DNA of 64,000 bases from Panopea generosa (taxonomy: Eukaryota > Mollusca > Bivalvia > Adapedonta > Hiatellidae). Positions within the stretch are counted from its first letter, which is position 1. Every line of letters begins with the position of its first letter. Below are positions 55,861 through 64,000 of this stretch, in pieces. Made by a program: the position numbers and the translations under genes. The DNA lies in the NCBI GenBank assembly GCA_029582155.1, contig CM055905.1:8336995-8400994 (forward strand), read 5' to 3'. The notes below the pieces were generated by a model. The model was not told where the DNA came from. It was given only the letters and a program-made list of their open reading frames with translations, and searched no databases.

Positions 55861-56454
55861 AATACTAGTTTAAATCCTTCAGAAAATCTTATTGGAATGC
55901 CTCACTAGGGAAATCAAATTTAATACTTCAAAGTTTATGCATTATGTTTCCAATTACTTCTGAAAAACAATCGTTCGTCCGTGTTATTCATTCTGTATTT
56001 ATTTTGACGGGTTCTGCTTTACTGGGTTGTCTCCTTTCACATTATGTTCAGTTTCATAGGAGCAAATGTGTTGTGTTTTCATTACTATAATTGAGCTTTT
56101 GGGAAATCACGTATTATATTTTATGTTACATTTTCCTGTTTATCCGACGAATGTTAATCAATTTTAATCCATTTAAATCATTATATCTTTATACACTTAA
56201 CGATCTTGAGATGATCATTGACTTTATTATCTATATGGAATAGCTGCGGTTGTGATTATAAAGTGATTTTACTGTGTTTCGTGTACTGAATGAATTCATC
56301 ATGAGAGTTAAGAAAAATCAAGATCCTATCAGACAAGTAAGTAGTGCTAACATTGATTTCAAATATGCTAAACTTTCAGTTCAATCTTTACGAAAATATT
56401 AAATTCCGAAATATAACTGTAATATTTCATTTAAATAAGTAGTAAATGGTAGTC
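55861..56454. other. AT-rich stretch, no gene seen
   Basis: A tiny ATG frame ending at a consensus donor (56301-56336) is noted but not supported as an exon. Confidence 0.4.
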
Positions 56455-56665
56455 TAGTATGGACCCAGCTATTCCGATTCCGATTGGGCCAGTTGGTTGG
56501 GAAAGCCACATTTGAGCACATTGATTGGTCAGTTGCTTCCATTTAAAGTCTGAATAACGTCACAGTTTAGTAAGTGTTCAATTGCTATGAATTGTGGGAC
56601 AGGCATTGGATTCTCTGCTTTTTTTCATTTGGGGTTAATAGACCTGATTCAGGAGATAGACGAAA
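56455..56665 (+). repeat. Dispersed repeat R3, copy 2
   Basis: Direct copy of 5520-5720: ACCCAGCTATTCC, CATTTGAGCACATTGATTGG, TTCAATTGCTATGAATTGTG, GGACAGGCATTGG and GGTTAATAGACCTGATTCAG. Confidence 0.7.
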
Positions 56666-57424
56666 CTAATGGCGTTTTGATAGTTTTGACAATATACGTA
56701 TTTTGTCAGTAGTTGTATTTTGACAATATAACTTAAAGTAGTTTCTGCGGGTTGTTACTGCGCATCGCTACGCGCATAGTTCCTTTCTGTTACTGTAAGT
56801 TTCAGGTTCTTATTTCGCCGTTTGGTTAATTAAAAGTCGAGTTGCATAAGGATATTTACATAGCGAAGTATTTTCATTTCGCGATGTCAGAAATGTAAAT
56901 TTTGTCAAGGAAGCGATCGAAAAGCATGGAAATGTATATTATTTTTCGTTCTAAACCACCAGAAGTGCTTGTACATAACGAAGACGAAGAAACAACTACG
57001 AAAATATAATCAATACTCGTAGTGGTAATATTTCGGATAACTCATTTTCGGATATGAATCATTTGTGAATTTGTTCCAAAGCGCTGTATACATAATGAAT
57101 TTAACTGAAACAATATTATTCATACCGGGATGGTGACAAGGAAGGTTAAGTATTGAAGGACATTATGGAAGACACTTATATGCGTCAATGATTATACATA
57201 AACTGTATATGTGGAAGTATAAGAACAGTGGAAACAAACAAAACGCATCGATTAAACAGGAAAAGTCCAATATCATTTGACATCAACACTAGAGCAATAG
57301 AGTATAAGGTTAGTTGATGCTTTATCATAACTCACTGATCAATATCGATGTATCACATAAAAAGATAACTTACTTTATGATTTCTAGAGATGAACAACTA
57401 TAAAAAGTGATTGATTGGTTGAAT
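56666..57424. other. Non-coding stretch
   Basis: No supported exon or repeat. Confidence 0.4.
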
Positions 57425-57625
57425 ATGTAGCGTCAGTTTCATGCCATCGAGGGCTAACAGACGATCACCTAACCACTGTTTCCTGGAATTAACCAGTATT
57501 TGAGCACATCCCATCTCCGCAAGTAACTGATAGCTTTCCCACTTGAATCAGCGTTGAGACGATTGATAATGTATATCTGTCATCCTGGAGACTTGCCGGG
57601 CGGGGATTCGAACAGTATTCTTACA
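57425..57625 (-). mobile_element. SINE family B, head truncated
   Basis: ATGCCATCGAGGGCTAACAG, ACGATCACCTAACCAC, CCAGTATTTGAGCACATCCC, then TTGAATCAGCGTTGAGACG and GGGCGGGGATTCGAAC (B-box complement). The A-box side is lost after 57615. Confidence 0.75.
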
Positions 57626-57934
57626 CTGAGTAAATGTTAAAAATAAATTTATACACCATCACCGTTCTGTGTTTCCTGTTAAACAGAAAATCGTTACATG
57701 AATTATGTAAATAAGAAACTATTTCAACATATTTCAGGAATGCTAAAAAGACGCTCAGGTTACAGATGGATTGAGCTGTCGGTGCTTTAAATACCTGTAT
57801 TGGTTTCATTAACTATGAAGAGATAATCAATATCGTGACATAGACAACGTGTACAGAAGCACTAAATGAAAGAGTGGAAATATTCAAAAGAGGCCAATGG
57901 TAATTATAAATGTAGTTTCTACTATGCAATACAA
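57626..57934. other. Spacer between SINEs
   Basis: No feature supported. Confidence 0.4.
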
Positions 57935-58165
57935 AAAAAAAAAATATGAGCACAACAAATGAACCGAGGAGGATCAAACCTGTGACTACTTGTTTGGCAC
58001 ACCCGATATCCATCCGTGCAAGTAACTGTACAACTTTCCCATTTGAATCAGCGATTAAAGATGATTGAACATGAGACACAATGTTGAAATTTGCATATTT
58101 TTAAATCATCACAGAGACTGGCCAAGCGGGGATTTGAGCTTGCAACCCCTTGACTGCTTGTTACA
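57935..58165 (-). mobile_element. SINE family B, diverged copy
   Basis: CGTGCAAGTAACTGTACAAC, TTCCCATTTGAATCAGCGAT, AGACTGGCCAAGCGGGGATT with GAGCTTGCAACCCC match the family B body and head. The 3' CCATCGAGGG end is not recognisable. Confidence 0.55.
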
Positions 58166-58354
58166 CAAAATAACAATTTCATTCAGTAAAAAATGTCCAC
58201 ATACATGCAAGTTTATAACCATAATATTTTGTTCAATGGTTTGAACATAGATATCATAACAGGAATTGCTGCTCAGTTATAGCCCTTGAGTTATCAAACT
58301 ATACCCATATATTGTCCTGTTTTATTAAAGTACATTGTCGTTTTTTAAGCTAGA

Positions 58355-58640
58355 CCGATGAGTTAGACGGTAGAGCACGATACTTCTTAGCTCAGGGTTG
58401 AAAGTTTGATACCTGAGGCTGGCTAACTTACAGTGCTAACAGTCATTCAGATGGGACTTTAAATTGAAGACCTTTATGATGGTGCTTTACACCAAGAAAA
58501 AGGAACCAGATGAAACATGATTAGGTTTCTATGATATTTATTTCCTGCACTATCCCCCACAAACCTAAAAAGACTAAACTGTTTACTCTTACTGGGTGCA
58601 TCACCCAAATGGGAACCTTGTGGTGATGTAAATTAAGCTT
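58355..58640 (+). mobile_element. tRNA-headed SINE-like element
   Basis: GACCGATGAGTTAGACGGTA with GAGCACGA (A-box) and TTGAAAGTTTGATACC (B-box-like) form a decayed tRNA head. A body with GATGGGACTTTAAATTGAAG and a 3' part CTGGGTGCATCACCCAAATG follow. No second copy was found in the window. Confidence 0.45.
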
Positions 58641-59289
58641 ACATACAAACATTGTCATTTATTTCTTTATCTCACATAAGCTTTCTTTAATTTTCAGTGA
58701 TGAAGTCAGTCAAGTAGTACACTAGGACCAGCCCAATTTATTACAATATGTGTTGCCAGAAGCATGAATTACGACAGTAAATCAGATATTGGGACCATGA
58801 AAAAGTATTCGAAAAACATATGATGTTTTTTCGAAATACTAGGAAATGCACATATTATGAAAAATTAAGAACAATCACTACCAGTTCACCATGTTGGAAG
58901 TAGCCCAGTACAGGAATAAAAATTTCAAGTTAATGTAATAATAATGGATGACGTTGCGACTACTATAGCCAAGATAAATACCAGAAAAATGACTTGAATG
59001 GACTCGTAGATAAAACTCTGAAGATATTATATTGAGTAGCAGGTCACTGGTGATCCAACCTTGATTGACAGTACATGGTTTTACCACTAGGTCTCTAACA
59101 TTTCAAACTATTACAAATATTGATGTTCATCGATTACCTGGTATATATGAAATGTATAAAAGCAACATAACAGTAATAACATTATAAAATACAAATATTA
59201 TAATTGCTATTTAGTGCATCATTTACAAATATGAAAGTTACCTCTGCAATGAAACATCATTTATAAAAATTACAACAGATAATTTTCAC
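58641..59289. other. AT-rich stretch, no gene seen
   Basis: No supported feature. Confidence 0.4.
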
Positions 59290-60040
59290 CATTTTGACAA
59301 TTTTAGGACATTTTATGAAAAGGGGAGGTAACATTTAGCACTGTAACTTTGTAACAAGCATGGTGACCTGTTTTTTTATTTTTTTATATAGTTTGTTATA
59401 GTGCCTCTTTGTAGAAAGAATGAAACATTTCTCCGCGTTACAACTTTTTTTTATTATTGAATTAGTGTTAAAATGCATTGTTTACGGCCATTTTATGAAA
59501 AGGGAGGTAGTAACAAGCATGGGAACATCTATTTTTTATTTAATTTTCTGATAAAGTTTGTTTAAGTGCCTCTTTGTAGAAAGAATGAAACAATTCTACA
59601 TGTTAGCACTTTTTTCATTATTGAATTAGTGTAAAAATGCAGCTTTTGCGGCCATTTTATGAAAATGGGAGGTACCATTGAGCAATGTAACTTAGTAACA
59701 AGTAAGGCAACATGTTTTTTTATTATATTTTCTGAAATAATTGGTTATAGTTTTCTCTTTTAGAAAGAATGAAACAATTCTCCGCATTAGAACTTTTTTT
59801 TATTGAATTAAGTGTCAAAATGCATCGTTTACGGCCATTTTATGAAAAGGGAGGTTACATTTAGCTTCTGTAACTTAGTAACAAGCATGGGGACATCTAT
59901 ATTTTATTTTCCGATAAAGTTTGTTATAATGCCTCTTTGTAGAAAGAATGAAACAATTCTCCGCGTTAGAACTTTTTTTATTTTTAAATTAGTGTAAAAA
60001 CACATCGTTTACGGCCAAATTCTTTAATCGTAGAAATTAC
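59290..60040. repeat. ~180-bp tandem repeat, about 4 copies plus diverged tail
   Basis: TTTTATGAAAAGGGAGGT-like blocks recur near 59310, 59491, 59655 and 59838, and TTTACGGCCAAATTCTTT marks the start of a broken unit at 60007. Each unit has GTAACAAGCATGG, a T-rich block, GCCTCTTTGTAGAAAGAATG and ATTCTCCGCGTTAGAACTTT. A weaker copy spans 60200-60355. Confidence 0.85.
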
Positions 60041-61340
60041 ATGAAAATCACTGTATGAAATGTGAAACTCAAAATAGCATCATGACTTTTTCTGTTTAAG
60101 ATACTTTATCTTTTGTTACATGAGTGACAACAATATTTTGCTGAAATATATCACTTTGTTAGTAAATTAAACAAGATTTATAACTTACGCCCATTTGCTG
60201 TTTTTTCTTTAAAAAATGTAAAACGGTCTAGTTTAAAATAGTCATAGCAAAAAAACAAGCATGGTGACCTATATTTTTTTAGTGTTTGAAACTTGTCTAA
60301 CTAATTCCTTGTGTGCAAAATTAAAAAAAATCTCCGCGCTAGAACTTACTCGAAGAAACGTCTTTAAAGTAAAATACAACTGATATTTCCGAGGAATATG
60401 TCTCGTCATATATAGCAATGAAAATTAACTATTTGTTACATTTCTTTCTTATATTACGCATGAATATGCGAAATAGGATGCATTTTCACCATTTATGAGA
60501 GTTGCGTCTGTTTGTAAAGTAGAACTAGATTTAAGATATCACATTTGCTTGGTGTAATATGATATCTCTCAGAAATAGAAAAAAGTGCAAAATTATCAAA
60601 TGAAAAAAATGTTTGCATTTTGTGCTTCCAATTTAGATTTGGATATTGCTTATAATTTGCTGAAGAAACGTACAAAGTGCATTTGTTTTATTCAATATAT
60701 GACTCAGCATCAACACAACACCAGCAGAATGTTCAAATGTCATTTCGCCTAATTTAAGATACGCTAAACTGGCACACAGCAATTATATCAGACACAGTGC
60801 AGACTGTTTTGTATTTGTTAAATGGTTTTAATGGTTCTTAAAATGCATTAATGAAGGTAATAACACTAATGCACTGCAATAATTTCATCGTATAGGAAGG
60901 AGATAGTATCCGAATGGGATCATAAATTGAATACCAAAATGTTTCACAAAGAGCAACGCACCATTTAAATCGATTCAGTTACATTAAAACATTAGGTAAA
61001 GCACTCCCTAGTGTTTAACATAAACTGGATAACATCTTTGTAACAGGAAGAGCGGGCATCTCTCCGACATTAACAGTTTGCTGATCACGGCTTAAGTAGT
61101 AATTTTCTACAACTTAACGCATCAGGTATACAGAGACTGTTGTTTTTTACTTAATTATTTGGGAGGCACCCATTTATCAACTTAATGCAGCTGTCTAATA
61201 AAAGGTGTTGAATTCGTTGCATACTCTTACAATTACTATAATTAAGACATGGTATATGGTGTTTAGCCTTGCTTTGAATAATTTTGCTGTCTAGTTGAAA
61301 CGGTATTCTGAGAACTGCCACACTGGAATACCCTGCCGCA
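60041..61340. other. Non-coding stretch
   Basis: Includes the diverged last unit of the preceding array; otherwise no feature. Confidence 0.4.
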
Positions 61341-61425
61341 GACACATGGTATGATTACCCCAGCCAGACACATGGTATGATTACCCCAGCCAGACACATG
61401 GTATGATTACCCCAGCCAGACACAT
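61341..61425. repeat. 26-bp tandem repeat, about 3.3 copies
   Basis: GACACATGGTATGATTACCC plus CAGCCA, units at 61341, 61367, 61393 and a partial at 61419. Confidence 0.95.
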
Positions 61426-62142
61426 AATACTGACATCGGGCCGACAATACCCAGAACTATCATGTAAATGCTGAGAGAGCTATTGCCATGACTCCGGCGT
61501 CGTCTGTAGATACCCAGGTTAAACTTTTGCGTTTAAATTTAAAGATATCAGTGCATTCACTCACTGGATACGAATGAAACTTCGCATGTGTGTTCACCAT
61601 CATTAATGGAACACACAGAGACAAGAACCATAACTCGGGGTTGCATTTTGGCAAAGTTATGGACCTTTTGGACTTAATTTTTTCGTCTGAATTGGAACTA
61701 ATGTGTAAACTTGTAACCCTACTCTTTTGCAATATATTCTTTATTTGTGCCACAAATTGATGTTTTGAACACGTACAATTTTGAATTATTTTTTTTTATA
61801 TTAAATATCTTTCATACCGTTTTCTTCATCTATTCCGTTTTACCAGAAAATGTTTGAGTTTCCATTATCAGCGTACATGTATATTCTACCAAAGAGACGG
61901 TATATGCTATGCTGGTAAATGACGTGTGTGTATCTGTGTGTAAAGAAGTCGACGAATATTGTTAATACATCAATTGATTAAAAAAAAAAAAAAAAAAGTT
62001 ATTAAACTGCAGGCATGTTCTATTACGTAAAAGTACATATGTTCGAAAGTACATGTATATCTTTAACGCCGTTTATGATCGCTATTTCATAACGTTTCTT
62101 AAATAAAATGTGTTTCTAAAGTATCAGTTTTAACAAATATAT
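61426..62142. other. Non-coding stretch
   Basis: A 97-codon minus frame (61460-61753) has no recognised domain. A poly-A run is at about 61980-61997. Confidence 0.4.
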
Positions 62143-62350
62143 TTGACCTAGTGGTTAAGGCGTCCTGCTTCAGAAGCGGGAGGTCGTTAAATTAAGGGGT
62201 ACCGAATGTCTAACAGCCTGACGCCTGACAATGATAGCTTTCGAGATGTAACTGTGTACAGCATTAAGGTGTCACATAAGCCCAGTGTGGCTGGCCCATT
62301 CAATAGGGGTGACACTATAATGAACAAACACTATACTTTTACTTTACTTT
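62143..62350 (+). mobile_element. tRNA-derived SINE, plus orientation
   Basis: GACCTAGTGGTTAAGGCGTC (A-box) runs into CCTGCTTCAGAAGCGGG, a perfect anticodon-like stem with loop TTCAGAA. A poor B-box follows. The body has GATAGCTTTCGAGATGTAAC, and the 3' part has AGTGTGGCTGGCCCATTC with ATAATGAACAAACACTATAC and a TTTACTTTACTTT tail. Confidence 0.6.
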
Positions 62351-62564
62351 GATATTGTTGGTTAAAATCTGAAGACTTCTTTGTTCCGTTGTCTGTATCG
62401 ACATCTTTGTCTTTTCTAGTAGAGTGTTTGGAAGTATCTCTGAATACAGTAAAAAGGTAACAAATACAATAAATGATCAGACTGTTGAGAGAACCTTTCG
62501 GTATAACACTGCATAGATTAGAAACCTATAACATAATTCAGAGATTCAACACCTATATTTTTTT

Positions 62565-62905
62565 TTAATTTAGCGTCGTTTTTATGCCATCGAGGGCTTA
62601 CAGACGAATAACTTTTTAGTAAGCATACAAATAATGATATTTTTAATCATGAAAAGAAATTATTGAAAAAAGGTTGGTTTAGTAGTTCATTTTTACTCAT
62701 TTTACATACAAGCAGGTTAATAGGTTCCGTTTTATTCATTGACTGTTACTAAGGCAATAACACAGAATAGTGAACTGTGTTGCATTTAATATACCCCCTC
62801 ACGAAATATTCACTTTATGCTTAATTTACCAAAATCGAACTCCCGATCCCTTGATTGATAGTCCGACGCGTAGTCGACTGAGATAATCGGGCCCGGCTAG
62901 GTTGC
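62565..62905 (-). mobile_element. SINE family B with internal disruption
   Basis: The 3' end TTATGCCATCGAGGGCTTAC with AGACGAATAAC is at 62575-62612. The head (ATCGAACTCCCGATCCC, complement of a B-box, and a minus-strand start GGGCCCGATTATCTCAGTCG) is at 62833-62905. The 200 bp between does not match the family body, so the middle has been replaced or inserted into. Confidence 0.65.
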
Positions 62906-64000
62906 GTTTGAATAAATACAAATAAGATATTTGAAAACACTCATCTCTCGGATCGGACCGCCATTCTAACGTCATCACTTTGAAATTCGTGAATATGTCA
63001 ATTACAATTATATGTAACATGTTAAAGACAGATACATGTCCCATTGTCCTTTTGTACGTTATGTGGCATAACAAGCGTATTTCTTCAGACAAACGTGCAT
63101 GCAAAAATGAACATTTATGTTTATCCTTATTTCAGGCAGACAAAGAATTAAAAGTATGGAAGTGAACACACACAAAATAAAGTTACTTACCACAGTCGAA
63201 ATATCTAACCAAATCTCGTTATGTGTACGTATATTCAGATTGCTTGTCGTCTGGAATGTCGTGAAGTATTACTTCAACAAAACTTGTTTTTTATATATTT
63301 AATATTTAGATTTTAAACTCGAAGCCAGAAGTAGGCATAGTCTGCCCACAAGAACCGAGAGCGTTTGTTTTAACCAAACTTGATGGGTTAAATTAAATAG
63401 ACTGCTGTCACGGTATTACTATCCAGTATGTTAACTAATGCCAAGATTGCAGAATTGCAGACTTAATTTATTTCATTTTTCTGTTCTGCTGGCAGCATGA
63501 GAAAATGTCATTCTGCTATTCTGTTAATTTGACCGACTTTCAACTAACTGTTGTAGTTTACTTAACAGTCTTTGTTATTAGGGAATTTAAAGGTCATTTC
63601 GTTTAAGAAATAAAATGACACACGTATGTCAAAATGTTCATCGTTCTTGGCAAACTGCAAGTCGGATGAAGATGTACAGGTACATGTTGTTCAATGCCTC
63701 AACTATGAGAGGCAAAAGAGGGACATCACCCGTAAACCAGGTGTTAACTTCCAAGTGACGAAGTTTCTAATGACTGATCAGAGATGGTAAAACTGTTTCA
63801 CCTTATTTCGTATAAATTATATCATTATCATAATTATGTATTGATTAATAATGTGGTGGTGGGTTATGATCTATGTTTGTTACGATGCAGGATGGACTTG
63901 CTTTCTTTTGTTTGTGTACTACGGGTAGTTCTATCGATGTAAAGGACAGTGATGATATTTCCCCGAAATATTGTTCTAATTTGACGCATATGTCAACAAA
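62906..64000. other. Terminal non-coding stretch
   Basis: No exon, RNA gene or repeat supported up to the window end. Confidence 0.45.

Noticed and set aside
56301..56336. Twelve-codon ATG frame (MRVKKNQDPIRQ) ending at a perfect GTAAGT donor
   Set aside because: Too short, and no downstream exon found.
61341..61425. CRISPR-like array of 26-bp repeats
   Set aside because: Units are directly adjacent with no spacers, in a eukaryotic context; it is a minisatellite.

Overview
The window looks like a stretch of an AT-rich animal nuclear genome, most probably a bivalve mollusc. The signs are introns with canonical splice sites, dense tRNA-derived SINEs, CR1/jockey-like LINE fragments, many minisatellites, a Penelope-like 3' motif and a Polinton/Maverick remnant. 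There are no bacterial-style operons. Coding density is very low and most open frames are chance or repeat-driven. The species is inference.

The best-supported host gene is a class A (rhodopsin-like) GPCR on the minus strand. Two exons are visible. 27158-27275 carries TM3 and the DRY-position motif; 21218-22031 carries TM4-TM7 and the tail. They join in phase across a 5.1 kb intron full of repeats. The exons for the N-terminus, TM1 and TM2 were not found.

Left part (1-20 kb): dispersed repeats, a 33-bp minisatellite, a SINE whose body has expanded into a 65-bp tandem array (3.3-3.7 kb), a MITE-like palindrome, a promoter-like block near 9.75 kb, a Penelope-like 3' region (11.9-12.1 kb) and a 5'-truncated LINE on the minus strand (12.3-14.3 kb). 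Interleaved are several exon-like segments. One 80-bp start-codon-bearing segment occurs twice in inverted orientation (10.8 kb plus, 16.5 kb minus), and a minus-strand first exon at 17.2-17.3 kb resembles the acidic N-terminus of P2X7-C-terminal-like proteins.

Middle (22-50 kb): GPCR intron; SINE families A (tRNA-Leu-like), B and C; two more LINE 3' fragments (34 kb and 42-43 kb, plus strand); and an unusual number of tandem arrays with units of 54/57, 60, 82, 90 and 110 bp.

Right part (50-64 kb): at 51.1-54.0 kb a decayed Polinton/Maverick (adintovirus-like) segment on the minus strand, in the order major-capsid-like, minor-capsid-like, adenain-like protease, zinc-ribbon/PLA2-like, integrase. 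Every gene is broken and DNA polymerase B is absent. After it come a duplicated module split by a hAT-like insertion, more SINEs and a ~180-bp tandem array. Nothing here forms a working multi-gene system. The most unusual content is the captured capsid/protease/integrase block and the inverted exon pair.
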